From positions 233,803 to 295,802 of the forward strand of contig JBBHKE010001776.1 in the NCBI GenBank assembly GCA_037447655.1: a DNA stretch of 62,000 nt, written 5' to 3'. Every line of letters starts with the position of its first letter. Within the stretch, counting starts at the first letter, position 1. The notes under the pieces were generated by a model. That model was not told the origin of the DNA, did no database searches, and saw only the letters and a list, made by a program, of their open reading frames with translations. This DNA comes from Zygnema cylindricum. Lineage: Eukaryota > Streptophyta > Zygnematophyceae > Zygnematales > Zygnemataceae. A program made the translations under genes and the position numbers. Shown in pieces: positions 1 to 12,221 of this stretch.

Positions 1-3000
1 CAATCTGTCCATTAATTCGAATGAAACCCGTGACAAGCGTCTGCAAAACAATCACCAATTATACATGTGACTAAGCATTTATTTTGTTGCTAAACGTTTA
101 CTTTATCGTTAAATGTTCATTTTGTTGTTAAACGTTTATATAACTTCAAATCAATCTTCTGCAAGATATGTGAGCGTATTTCGTTTTTTAACATTTTGCA
201 TAATATCAGATAAAAATACCTCAAGTTCGACATGCATTTCATTGCTAAACATTTACATTATTTAAAAAAGTCTTTCATAAATCAAAGACTTCTGAAAGAT
301 TTTTAAAAAATCTTTAAAAATCCTTAATGCTACTTGATAGAAAAAATCTTCATAAAAACACAGAAACACAATAACTTTTAACAATTTGGGGCATAAAAGG
401 CTTGAATGACTTTCACAAAAAGTAAAATTTCCTCCATGCCCAACATGCCCATCTTTCTCCCTAATATCATATTAACAAACAAAGCCATTGCTCCAAAATT
501 AAGAACTCGAGGAGATACTACACATTCTTAATTCAAATTATACTAAGTAATGCAGTTCAAAATTCACTTGATAGAATTCAAATAAAAAGACATATCGTCT
601 TTTTTTCAACCCTTGGTACAAGAGCAAAAAAATCGTAAAATGGTAGTCAATGTCAGTAAACTGTGTCCTACACACAAAAGGTTCGGTTATCACATTCACT
701 AAGACTCACTCATTAAAAATTCACGACTTAAAATTCTCTCACGAAAGATCCACTCTCCAACAATTCGGTCACAAAAAACTTCCTCTCCATAAGTTTCACT
801 CACTAGCTTTGATGATTCTTTCACTAAAGATTCAAGCATTGAAAACTCATGCACTAAAAAGATTCACGCGCTAAAAACTCCCTCTCACTAATTTAAAAGA
901 TTCCCTCACAAAAGATTCACACTTCAAAATTCATGCACCAAAAAGTCAACACTAAGATTTCCCTCACTATTAAGTCTCAGTCACTAATTGGAGATTATCC
1001 TTACCGGGCCATAAAGTCGTTTAAACTCGTCAAACTTGCTTCCATCAGCTAAACGAGCAATAACGGCACGAATGTCAAACCTCTCACGACTATCAGTTGG
1101 AGGAACTCCTCTAAGCTCACTCGAAGAGTAAAGTGGTTCCTCTATCGGAGGAGGAGGAGGTAAAGCTCTAGTATAGCTGTCCATGGATCCCAAGGGGGCA
1201 AGGTGGAGAGAGGAGACAATTCTACGGCCAATACTGAAGGCATGTTGCTCATCTGTAAAACATCGAACCTCTAGTTTTTATAAGATTTTGTCATTATTCA
1301 TTTAAGCTTTCATAGTTGAGGATCAGTAGACAAGTTTATCTTAGCTATAAGCTCAGCAATTTAGTTCAAATTGACTCAAGATACCGAATCATGATTCAAT
1401 CATTCAATAAATTTTCTGTAATTTAAAAAGAAATATGACCAAACAAAAGGTTGCAAGTGTCAAATTGTACATCCCATATCTTTACCCAAGCCTCCACTTG
1501 CTAACTAAAACCAGAAGTACAACAAACAAAAAACAAAACAAAAACAGTAGGATACGAAAAATGAATAACTGTAAAATGAATACAAACGTGTACAAATGTA
1601 AATGGAAGAAAATTGTGTACCAACTGCAAAATGGTCGGTAACTCCTGATGTCTGGCAGTGAAGAAGGGCTCCTCCCAAATCCTCTGCAGTTACCTCCTCC
1701 CCTGTTGCTGCCTGTCTCCACAAAACCATGTACAAAAACAAAATCAGTGTTAAATATGTGTCCACCTATTAGAGTTCATCACTCTAATTCGGGTAGAGTG
1801 CCTTTTTAACTCAAAATCATAACTTAGTGTTAAGAACCATGATTTAGTCAAGTGGCCCATAATAAGCCACGTGGCAAACATAATTTAGTGTAGTTAATTC
1901 TAATAAAGTATTAACGCTAATACTTCACTAACTCTACTAGCGATGGGCGGTGTAGCTTAGTACAAAAGTTCAAGACAATGGGCAATCAGAAAAAATAAAC
2001 TGAGAATGTAATTTAAGATCAGAGTAAAAAATATTTGAAATTCAAGAAAAAAAGCGAAAATAACATTCTCAAAACAGACATGCTAAATCCAGAAGTCTGA
2101 AAGCAAACAAACAAACAAATAAACAAACAGAAAAACAATGAACAATCAAATGAACGAACAACAGAGAAACAAAAAAGAACAAGAAGTGGATGGAAGAGAA
2201 GACGAGCATTGCCTTGACTAATGGAGGACCGGCAAGGAAAATTGTTCCATTTCCTTTAACAATAACGCTCTCATCAGCCATGGCTGGAACGTAAGCTCCT
2301 CCAGCCGTACAGGAGCCTAACACAAGTGCTATTTGTGGTATTCCAGCTCGTGAAAGATGTGCTTGGTTGTAAAAAATACGCCCAAAATGGTCTCTGTCAG
2401 GAAAGACGTCTGCCTGTCTCGGTAAATTTGCCCCTCCCGAGTCGACAAGATACAGACAAGGAAGTCGACATTGTGCGGCAATTTCCTGGGCCCGTAAATG
2501 TTTTTTGACAGTAATAGGAAAATAAGTTCCGCCTTTTACTGTGGCGTCATTGGCTACAAACATGCAAAGTCGTCCGGAAACACGGCCAATGCCTGTTACG
2601 AGACCGCCACCTGGCACGTCCTCGTCGTACAGGTTGTGTCCTGCCAGCTGGCCCCGACTTTCTCCGTCTTCAGGATTCTTTTTGCAGCCACAACTGCTAT
2701 ACCAGAATGCACTTAAAAGAGACTTAACTGCTGTACAAGAATATAATTAAAAGAGGCTTAGCTGCTGTACCGAAATATACGTCAAAGAGACTCAACTGCT
2801 GCACCAAAATATAATTGAAAGAGATTTAACGGCTATACAAAAACGAACTTAAAAGAGACTCAAACTGCCAAAATGCACTTTATGAAATTTAACTGCTTTA
2901 CCAAAATACAGTTACTATACTAAAATAACAATTAGAGGGAAGAAAAACATTGTTCAAAACCCAATATGGTAGTGTGTGGGCCTTGAAACATATGCAAATG

Positions 3001-4671
3001 GGTCTTCAATCAGCTGTTAAAAGAAACCAAGAGTCTTAAGAAAAAAATAATAATAATCTTTGGGATAGTGCCTACATCAACGCATCAAAGCTCCGACCCT
3101 CAAACTACAACACAAAAAAAAAAACATGTTCATAAACGAGACAGTAGAAATGATCAACAAATGTAACTTTTGGAACAACATCATGCACAGGTAACTTTCA
3201 CACAGGTATTACCTTCATAAGTGAAGCAAATCGAGGATTTTGCCTCAAACCTTTGCAAATCAAATGGCCGAGAAGGAAGAAGACTTACAGGAGACAACTC
3301 CAAAAAAGGCGATCCAGGGTCAAGGAGACAATTAATTCGTTCTCGAGGAAGCAATTTGCCACGCGCATGATGCCTCTCCACTGCCTTTGAACCTCCTCCA
3401 TTCAAAACCTGTCCAGCCAATTCTCCCCTTCATCAGCTGGATACCTTGGAAAAATTATGACCTTTCAAGGCTGTAGACGACATTAAAGCTGTATTTCTCA
3501 AATAATTGGAGGTAAAGACGCACTAATTTAAAAGCGGCGCCACAAATGGTGCATTATCCTTCACCTGTGTTACTTGCAAAAATTGACCATCAACGTGGAT
3601 AAAAGCTATAAGTACCCTTCTTGTATCAAATTTTTGTATGTAATTCTTCATTGAAAAAATTATTCTTGTATTAACTTTTTATGTCTGATTTCATTGTAAA
3701 AACTATTCTCGTAATGACTTTTTCTGTGATATTCTTCATTGGAAAACTATTCTTGTATCAATCTTTTTGGCCCAATTTTCATTGCAAAAACCATTCGCGT
3801 GTCGACATTTTATGTGTGAATTCTCATTGTAACAACCATTATTCTTATGTGTGATTCTTTGTTGCAAAAACTATGTCCGTTGCAACAAAAGAAAAAAAGA
3901 AGGCAGCCAAGTGAGCCTCAACTAAGACACCCAAGGAAGAAGTTTTCAATAATTGAATTGAAGTGAAAGTCACACTCACCAATTGAGGAGGCACAGTACA
4001 TTTTTCTAATCAGCAAAAAAATCACATCCACAAAAAACGAGAATAGTAACAATATCTTGCAATGTCTTGCTGTGACATTTAACAAAACAAAACAAAAAAA
4101 AGCAAAGAAAAGCAAGTACTACATTTGGTAGTGACGCTGCTTGCAAGCTAATCTTGAAGTAAAGAAAAAAACATAGAAAAATAATGGCAGTGGCACTGGA
4201 GACTTTAAAAATAACCTTATGATAAGTGAGAAGGCATGCAAAACAATGTGAAATGATGTCCACATTGTTAGACAGAAGAAAAAATCAAAAATGAAGGCAC
4301 ACCGAAAAAGATATACACGTAAAGACATTTACCTTTGCAGTTTCCTTCCGAAGTTGCTTTAGAAGCTCCTCCATAAAACTGACATTTGCCTTAAACTTTT
4401 CACTCCCTTGGTCAACGCCACTTTCCAGGACAGATATACCATCTGCAACACCTATTGTACGAAAAGTCTTTTCATGATTGCTGTAACTTGACTCCTGTGA
4501 AGAAGACAAAAGTCTGGAGCCAAAAAACAGACTGTCATTTGTTGCAGTTTTGCCACCACAAACTAATCTGCTTTGAAAAAACCCGTTGAGGAAAAATGTG
4601 GACAGCTTTAGCTTTTGTCTGCTGTGAAAAACGGAAGAAAAGTCCATTTTCATGTACAAGAAAAACGGCAA
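1..4671 (-). CDS. MCCB: Methylcrotonoyl-CoA carboxylase beta subunit, mitochondrial (5' part; runs off left edge)
   Basis: Biotin-dependent carboxylase subunit of leucine breakdown; it transfers the carboxyl group to 3-methylcrotonyl-CoA in the mitochondrial matrix, partnered with the biotin-carrying alpha subunit. Exons on the minus strand: 4671-4333, 3408-3289, 2647-2213, 1711-1621, 1252-1005 and 40-1 (continues outside). Reading phase is kept at every junction. Exon 1 has a Ser/Arg/Phe-rich N-terminus like a mitochondrial presequence; a second Met lies at 4647. Family landmarks seen: [86 protein letters not shown] then [27 protein letters not shown], and TLVTGF in the edge exon. About 424 residues are present; roughly a quarter of the protein is missing to the left. 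Intron 3 uses a GC donor. The start codon is the least certain point, since an upstream exon could exist. Confidence 0.95.
680..965. repeat. Degenerate minisatellite in MCCB intron 5
   Basis: Loose repeats of a roughly 15-base unit resembling cactaaaagattcac, imperfect and without constant spacing. It lies wholly inside the 963-base intron 5. No coding signal was seen on either strand here. Confidence 0.5.
1763..1952. mobile_element. Decayed MITE (CACCG family) in MCCB intron 3
   Basis: The right end reads GCGATGGGCGGTG followed by TA. The left end (CACCTATTAGAG) is eroded. The interior shares stretches with the copy at 50802-51152, including an 'aagtggccca' block. Confidence 0.6.
2690..2910. 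repeat. Minisatellite of about 35 bp in MCCB intron 2
   Basis: Five to six diverged tandem copies containing 'ctgctgtac', 'aatata' and 'aaagagactta'. The array starts within about 45 bases of the exon 3 acceptor at 2648-2650. Confidence 0.65.
3605..3885. repeat. Minisatellite of about 60 bp in MCCB intron 1
   Basis: About five diverged copies of a T-rich unit containing 'ttcattgtaaaaactattc' and 'ttttatgtctga'. Its unit differs from those in introns 2 and 5. Confidence 0.6.
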
Positions 4672-5084
4672 TCAAGTCAAGAAGGTGATACTTCCACGGT
4701 CAATTTAACAAATCATGCAATGACATATTTGGTAGCATTGCAAGCAGAAAAAAAGAAAAGAAAACAGAATATTATCGCTGGATGGCCACTAGTGTTTGTT
4801 TAATGTGTACTATTTAAGAATTTATCTACTCTTGTTTGCTTTTGTTTCTATTCCAAATTTTTCTTTACAATTTGCTACATTTTGCTTTTTTAAATTGCAA
4901 CTGAATTGTACACACATTTCTGAAAGTTCTGACGTAAGACATACGCGATTGACAGATAAAACACATGACATAGCAACAACTCTGGTCAAAAAACTGAAAG
5001 TGACTTTCCGATATTTTATCGTATTGGTCAAGCAAAACTGCCAATCTTTGCCTATCATTTGCCGGTATGTGTATGAGTGTACGG
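4672..5084. other. AT-rich intergenic DNA upstream of MCCB
   Basis: Presumed 5' flank and promoter of MCCB. It is T-rich with several short open frames that look random. I could identify no TATA element or other site with confidence. Confidence 0.4.
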
Positions 5085-5546
5085 CAGAGGTCGCAAAAGT
5101 CAAAATTTTAGATAGCCGAGACCGACCGTTTTTTTTTTCAAAATCTGAGTAACCGACGACCGACCGGGTTATGTCACGCTCCTTAATTGTTAACCGTTAC
5201 CCGAAACGCGTTTACGAAAATAAAAGTTAACCGAAACTCGATTTCTCGTGACTAACCGAACCCGCCCGTACCCGAATAAGTATAAAATTAGTGGTACATC
5301 TCCCGTATACCTTCCACGATAACAAAAGTACAAAGTACAATAATGTTGGATTGCATGGAGAGTACAAAAATTTTCAATTTTTTAGGTTTTTTGTTTGCCC
5401 GACCGTAACCGTTTTTTTTTTTCCTGTGAATCAACCGCCCGAATCCGCCCGGCCCCCCAAATTTGGCAACCGAATCCGTTCCGGATCCGACGCGGGCGGT
5501 CGGTTAACGGTCGGTCATGGTTTCGGTTGACCGTTTACGACCTCTG
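5085..5546. mobile_element. hAT-like non-autonomous element, perfect 8-bp TSD
   Basis: The left end CAGAGGTCGCAAA and the right end TTTACGACCTCTG are terminal inverted repeats. Direct repeats GTGTACGG at 5077-5084 and 5547-5554 are identical. Eight-base duplications are typical of hAT elements. The interior repeats 'accgaccg'-type words on both arms, and no transposase frame is visible. Confidence 0.85.
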
Positions 5547-5639
5547 GTGTACGGTGAATTGATAGCCAGTGAGATGTGGCAATGTTCCGATATGTTGAGA
5601 TATCTTCTGCTACGTATCGTTAAAACATTTCAGCATCAC

Positions 5640-6091
5640 AGCTGAAATTAGAACTCTATGAAACTTGAATAGTTTGTCAGTAGGCGGACCGATTTGTGTT
5701 GGCTCCAATCTCACCGATATGCATCAGTTGAAATTAGAACTGTTGAAACTTTAGAGCATAGTTCAAAAGTAGGCGTTTTTATGGTAGGCCTTTGGTAGGC
5801 GCCTTTATCGTAAGTTTTGTTATGGGCTTTTCATGTGATCTTCTTAGATCGCTACTTTTATCAGCGACCATCCGATTGTTCGAATCTGACGGTGTGAATA
5901 CAAATTTTTGGTCCGAATGTTTTAATTGGTCCGAATAGGTCCGAATACAATATGGGTCTTAAGGTCATATTGTATGTTTTGCATACAATAGGCATATTGT
6001 ATAGGCCTACTTTCACCTACTTTTGAACTTATCGCGATAAGTTTTTTGCCCATACACAACACTAGAAATTAGAACTGTTGAAACTTTAGAG
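5640..6091. mobile_element. Chimeric hAT-like insertion (5757-6064) in locally duplicated DNA
   Basis: From 5757 the sequence is the CATAGTTCAAAAGTAGG family. Its right arm stops at CTTTTGAACT (6029) and is replaced by a tail ending in CCATACACAACACTA (6064), the end type of another hAT family. A 27-base direct repeat (5730-5756 and 6065-6091) flanks it. A diverged relative of that repeat lies at about 5642-5667. Confidence 0.7.
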
Positions 6092-6456
6092 TACAGTACG
6101 AAGCCGTACGCGTCTCTCTACACATGACACAGTTCCGCGATGTTGTTGATTATCACGCGTCTCCACACATGGAACGTCTGCCGCCATACTTCAACATTTG
6201 GCACTTTCAGGAAAGGACGGAACTTGGCCTTTCCCTTATAATTTGCATATTCGTTTACGAATATTGGTTTATCTTCTACAAGGAGTAATCAAGCATTAAA
6301 ATCCTTCCTTAGCTTTTTCAACTACAAGTGTTCGAAAGGAGGGACAATAGACGAAACCTAATATAACTAGCCTCCTACAGCCTCGTTTGTACATCAACAA
6401 ATTTCCTTTCACTTTAGCAGTATCGCCGATACTCCGATTTGTGACCCTTGGCAACC
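6092..6456. promoter_or_regulatory. Presumed promoter and 5' leader of QCR9
   Basis: About 365 bases between the transposon insertion and the QCR9 start codon. No motif can be assigned securely. The MCCB and QCR9 starts are about 1.8 kb apart and divergent, so the intergenic DNA presumably serves both. Confidence 0.35.
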
Positions 6457-6610
6457 ATGGACCGCTCAAGTGGCAGTCTAGATGCCCTCTACCGTACCTT
6501 GATGAGAAGGAACTCTGTTCATATTGCTTTCATACTATGCGGAGCATTGGCGGGAGAAAGGGTAAGTCTTAGAGAGAGCGAGAGAGCGGGAGAGAGAGAG
6601 AGCGAGAGAG

Positions 6611-6682
<72 letters not shown>

Positions 6683-7940
6683 CATTTGTTATTGACGAAA
6701 GTTTAGAAAAAAGTGGAAAATGTTTCTTTTTTTTGGTTGCTGTCATTGGATAGGGCATCGTGTTTGTGATTATACACCGTGAACTGTGTTTTCTACGGCT
6801 GAAATTTTGTTCCTTTGTTTTTGTTTGTTTTGTTATTTTGGTGTGTTTTTGTTTTTGTGCGTACTCTGTAGTGGATGCTTAGGGGTTGCATTTTTTGAAC
6901 TGGTATCGATCGGCGGTCATGTTTTTCCTGTTTTGCAATACAAATTTTGGATGGCTACAACAGCAGTTCAAAAAATCAGCAATTTACTTAGGTTATTAAC
7001 TGTTACATAGTCTCTGTGAAGCAATCTCTTAAAGCCAAAGGTGTTTTATATCTGCTATAACAATAGTTATCACCTTTCCTTCATGGATTTGACAATGCTG
7101 AAGTGGAAAATGGTCTCTAGATTCAACGACGGATCTTTTTTTCTTATCCGTTGTTATTCTTTTCTGTTTCTACAGGCCGTCAACTATGCCTTTGATCGTA
7201 TCTGGGAGAGTAACAACAAAGGGGTAAGGACACATTAGGGTTTTATTTTGTGTACATTCTCACAACAAATTTTGCATAAGTGTCAGACTTGATACATTGT
7301 ATCAGGAACCTCATTGGTCCTTCCTTTTATGCACTTAATGGAGACCTAATCCATCATTTTGACGTGGTTCGTTTTAGGTTTCCTGACCATGTAGTTGTTG
7401 TCGAGATTTTTTTACATTATTTTTTACATATTATTTTTACTTATCATTTTTACTAATTTACATTCTTTTTTATTTACGGCAGTGCTTTGTTGTGTCTGAT
7501 TTAGGGAGAGGGAGAGGGAGAGGGAGAGGGAGAGGGCGAAGGGAAATAAAATGAAAATGTGTAGTTTGTCATCAAATGATGATAATAAGATTTTGCAGTG
7601 CCTACACAAATCTTCTTTTCTAGAAGCAATTTTTGTCCATCTCAATTTTACGTCTAAATCGAGGTGATTCTTGCTCTTACTTTCACTTTAATTTCCCTTT
7701 CAATTTGAATCACTCAAGTTGGACAAAATCACCATACAGCAGCTCTAAGTCATTTTGATAATTTAGCAGCGTAAGATTCCTAATTTATTTGTTTTAATAG
7801 CTTAACGGAGTCAGGAACCTATATCTTGTTTCTTTTTATTGCTGATTTTGATGCCTCCTTTGCTTGATGTTGATGGACAAAAACAGAAGTTATACCAAGA
7901 CATCAAAGTTTTAGGAACACGACTTCCAGAAGAAGAATGA
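6457..7940 (+). CDS. QCR9: Cytochrome bc1 complex subunit 9 (QCR9/UCRX type)
   Basis: Small membrane subunit of respiratory complex III in the inner mitochondrial membrane. Three exons: 6457-6561, 7176-7223 and 7887-7940, all joined in phase 0, giving 68 codons plus TGA; plant QCR9 proteins are about 70 residues. The start has a favourable context (gcaaccATGG). Exon 1 has [20 protein letters not shown], where LMRRNSV and the hydrophobic stretch match plant QCR9 and form the single membrane span. Exon 2 has [16 protein letters not shown], matching the family's 'W(E)xNNxGK'. Exon 3 has [17 protein letters not shown]. Donors are GTAAGT and GTAAGG; acceptors are TACAG and ACAG. Intron 1 begins with a (GA)n tract about ten bases after the donor. 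The assignment rests on all three exons matching in order. Confidence 0.95.
6572..6680. repeat. (GA)n microsatellite in QCR9 intron 1
   Basis: Nearly uninterrupted AG dinucleotides immediately after the exon 1 donor region. Likely unstable in length. The long RE/SL open frames across it are artefacts of the repeat. Confidence 0.9.
7503..7538. repeat. (GGGAGA)n in QCR9 intron 2
   Basis: Five to six hexamer copies of a purine repeat inside the 663-base intron 2. Confidence 0.8.
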
Positions 7941-8102
7941 TAGGAAAAGGATTTTTTGAGGGAGCCTTTTTCCTCATCACATAGTCGAGAATTTCGGAGG
8001 AATGGTGGTCTGTCGTATTTTATGAAGGAAGTTAAACAAAAAGAAGTTTGACTGGGATGGAAGTGTCCTACGACTTCGTGTCAATTATTCATGTTCTATT
8101 AT

Positions 8103-8281
<179 letters not shown>

Positions 8282-9382
8282 AGGTGAGAAATGCTACAGT
8301 TTCTTCAGGAATTCAATCAGTTGTCCTTTTCATTTTTAAGCTCGTGGCTTCCAATTGAAGTCCATTGTGACTCCTGAAGATTACCCGGTTCTTCCTGTGG
8401 TTGGCGAGATTTATAGTTTTTAACATAAATGTTTTACCTTGAAGATGGGTGTGATAAAATGACTATACTGGTGTTGATCACAATTTATGTTTTGAGAAAA
8501 GAAATGGTACTCGCCTTTAGTTTTTAATTTCGTAAACGTTTACGAAATGTGGAGAATTATATTGTGATTACTTATACGATGTGAGATTTGCTGTGTCTAA
8601 ATTACAAGTGATTATTATTTCTCTATATTTACAAGTATGTTGTGTAGTGAGTAAGCAGTTAAACAATATGAACCAATATTAAACAACGTTGCTTAAACAA
8701 TTGGAAATGCCGTATGTAGTTACCACATACTATATGCGTATTGTATGTTTTTTGTAACTGTAATATGTCTCACTTGTTTTAAACAGTCAGTCCAGACCAT
8801 AGGTTTACTGTGCGCAATTGGAAACGCTATATATTATTACTTCGTACCGTACGGTTGTACTATTCGAGAAAATAGAGAATAAGGATGTGTATGGGTACAC
8901 GGTAATGTTATATAGAGGTTCTAATTGTTTTCACAAAATTACGCCTTTAGTCTAAACCTACCTCAAGATTTTAGGTTTTTTTTTATTTATTACTTAGTAT
9001 AGCCTTAACTAACAAGTACTTCTATTTCCCCTGTGCTTCCTCCAACAGTATTGAATTGTATGTGAAATCATAGAAGAAAAAGAAGAGTGGAATATGTTGA
9101 CCTTTGAAAGTTTTAGGTTAACGTAACTGTACTTCTACGTGTAGGTACACAGTAGATCGTTAGTAGAGTAAGAAAAAATATTAGAATCGGGACTATATTA
9201 GTGGTATTAATTCTAGTTCAGTTCCGATGGATGTGGCGGTTTCTGGGCATTTAAATAATTCGCGTTAAGAAAATAAGCAACAAAACAAAATAAAAAAGGT
9301 TTATCAACCCAGTTTTATGGCTAAAGGTCAGAAAACAATTGGCTCGATTCGGTGCTACGGAAGAAAAGTAGCTTTCGCGGTA
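8282..9382. other. AT-rich intergenic DNA, no gene seen
   Basis: Both strands have only short random frames. Short GTAC-containing words recur, but I could not define a repeat border. Confidence 0.4.
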
Positions 9383-9941
9383 CACCGCCAATCGCTATTA
9401 GCGTTGTGTACGCTAATTCCGTCCCGCTTTTTTTTTTTTTATTCTTCATTAGCGTAGTTCATTCTATTTTTTTCTTTACTCTATTTAGGGTTAATTTTTT
9501 AGTACCATACAAAACGGAAGTACGTCATTGTTTAATTAGTGTGGTGTACGGACAGTGTCAGACCGTACAAAATTGTACATTTTTAAGTGAAAAAGTATAA
9601 TTAATGAGTTTTAGTAACCGCGGACGCATGAGAATATGCGCTCTAAAAAGGGGATATAATCGGGCCGTCAAATATCACGTTCGCACATATTCGTCCAGCA
9701 ACCACGTTTCGACTGTGTGAACGTACGATTTGTGTACGATTTGTCAGATTTTGTACGAATACCTATATTAGTGTAAGCATGTTTGCGACCGACATTTATT
9801 TTTTTCAAAGACCCAAATTAGAATTATTAAACAATTAGAATGTATATTTTTTTTTTAATTTTCAAATTCTTAATTAGCGTAAACCACGGTAATTATTCAT
9901 ATACGCTAAAGAATTTTCTACGCTAATAGCGATTGGCGGTG
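9383..9941. mobile_element. MITE, CACCGCCAATCG ends, TA flanked
   Basis: Left TIR CACCGCCAATCGCTATTAGC and right TIR GCTAATAGCGATTGGCGGTG match as inverted repeats, with TA on both sides (9381-9382, 9942-9943). 559 bases; no transposase frame. Confidence 0.85.
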
Positions 9942-9943
9942 TA

Positions 9944-12100
9944 ATGTACTTACTGTTTTTTCTCACCCATTGCAATTTGTCCACAGAGTACAATTTTGCC
10001 CTTATTGTGGAAAAACTGTTAAGGAACAGGAGGAATAAATAAGATATTAGAGTACGTAGTATTTTGGCACGCTTTCAGACTTATGCGCTCCAACCATAGG
10101 ATGATATTGATATCACATTTTAGTGGGGAGTTGTGAATTGTTTTTCACAATTTTTTGCATGCGAACTCAATTGCAAGCACTATATGTGGTTGGGTTATAC
10201 TATACGCCTTATATACCTAATGAATCCAAAACTTACACAGTACACAGTCATCATAAACAGTGTTTCCAATTGTACTTCCAATTGTGTTTACATCTTTGAA
10301 ATACGGTGGTTCTCTTAAAAACAATCAAGGGGCAGGATAAATTAAAAAGCACGATGGTAAACCATCTGAGTCCGTGGGTACAAAAGGGGTGGCATGGCCA
10401 ACACATAAAAACTACCAGGGCAAAAGAACTAAAGAGAGCAACGGGAACAACAACAAGGTAAATAAAAGCACCCAAACCCAAAATGAAAAGCCCGGCAACA
10501 CACAAATCCAAAACCACAACTCTAACACCAACTCAATTATCTATCTATGAAAAGCAACCCCGTAAGTTCTCTTAAAAACTGATGTAGTAAGTATCAGGAT
10601 TCTGTATAGCACATCTTTGTTGCTCCACGACACAAGTTAAAACCATAATGTACCTTAAACACTCTTACAGGACATGGAAACAATAAGAGTAGAAAGCAGA
10701 TGTACTCAATCTGTCAACATTACTACAGTCACATTTCATTGGCCACAAAACAAGAGATGCGACCAATTTTTCAGATATCTATATTTGAAATGTCGTAGGA
10801 TAACAATACGAAATGCACCACTAAAGTATACATCGAAGGTGAAGAAGGATCATTATTAAGACGAGTGATGAAAAACCACATTCTATGGAAACAACAGCCA
10901 CAAAATAAGCCAAAACATTGACCATATAACCATACCAAAAAAAGTTAATGACTTTGCAAACAAGCAGAAACCTCAATGTCACTGACGAGCAAAAAAAAAA
11001 AAAAAGAGAATCGCAAAATACTGAAATGGCTATCTGCAATCGTCGCAAGGTCCTCCCAAGAAAATTGCTCATCAGGAGTCCTAATTCGCAAAATCCCGAC
11101 ATGGCTAAAAACAAATGAAGAATCAAGAATTGACAAGTCGTAAACGTACTCTTGAGACAAGAAAAGCTTGGTGAAGACCAAAAACTTAAAAAAAACAGTT
11201 TATATGAAACAATAAACAAAGTCCGGTACAATCTACGAACAAAACCATCCATTTTGAATGGACAGCACAGAATCGTTGGAGCCAAAAACTATGTGTACAA
11301 CACTAAAACAGGTCTATATACCAGTGTACTTTACTCTGTTGACAAGACCATCATTCTATTGGCGCGTCAGATAAACTCGGAGGAAGTGGACAGTTACACT
11401 ACTGAGAGGTAACCACCATGTTGTCCTTACTGAAAGGTCCAAAATTGGGGAAAACAGCTAAAAAAACAGTACACTATCTCCAGAAAGAATCTAAAAGATA
11501 TGACTCATTCTTCCTGACTATTCCTGTTTCATCACCTTCGTTCAAATCCTCCAAGTTTTGCATATTCAAAACAAGCTCCTAACAACCCTAAATCTGAACA
11601 CCTATCTGAAAGGAAACTGATTGTATGTACTTTCACCAATGACCCTGCAAATTTTTCTTCATATTTCAAAGCATTCGTCTCCTCTTCATTCATCTTCTAT
11701 TCATTTTCCGAAGTTTTCTTCGATTCATATTTCAAAGCATTCATCTTCTCCTCATACTTCGAAGTATCCGTCTTCTCTTCATATTCCAAAATTCACTTCT
11801 CGTCATATTTCAAAGCATTCGTCGTCTCTTTCATATTTCGAAGTATTCATCTTCCTTCATATTCAAAAAAATTCTTCTCTTCATATTTTGAAGTATTCTT
11901 TATCGGTTGTTAATCGACTGCGTCCATTACCAAATATCTTGTTTATTTTTATCACCTTCTCCCTTTGCTACAGTATTATATGAGAGCTCCATTTCATTTC
12001 ATAAGGAAATGGTCCAAGGGTCACGTTCACGTCCACATTCGGTTTGAAATGTACATGTAGTCTTCGAGCTTGACAACTATTTTAATATCGAAGGTTGTGA
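9944..12100. other. Intergenic DNA with scattered low-complexity repeats
   Basis: No gene recognised. A 'gcacgatggtaaac' block at about 10347-10380 recurs, diverged, near 60835-60865. At 11640-11900 there is a degenerate T/C-rich repeat built on 'tcatatttcaaagcattc'. A minus-strand frame near 11090-11000 looks mildly protein-like but lacks support. Confidence 0.4.
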
Positions 12101-12142
12101 GAGAGTGAGAGAGGAAGGGGGGGGGAGAGAGAGAGAGGGAGG

Positions 12143-12182
<40 letters not shown>

Positions 12183-12221
12183 ACGGGAGAAGGAGAGAGA
12201 GCGAAAGAGAGAGGGAGAGCA
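12101..12221. repeat. Purine-rich (GA/GGGA) microsatellite
   Basis: GA-rich tract with G-run interruptions. The open frames on both strands across it are compositional. Confidence 0.85.

Noticed and set aside
6448-6758. Arg/Glu- and Ser/Leu-repeat open frames over the (GA)n tract
   Set aside because: They are translations of a dinucleotide repeat inside QCR9 intron 1; the genuine exon stops at 6561.
10945-11181. Minus-strand frame with RIRTPDEQFSWEDLATIADS
   Set aside because: Looks faintly exon-like with a TTTTTAG acceptor before it, but I cannot match a family, no good donor follows, and no partner exons were found.
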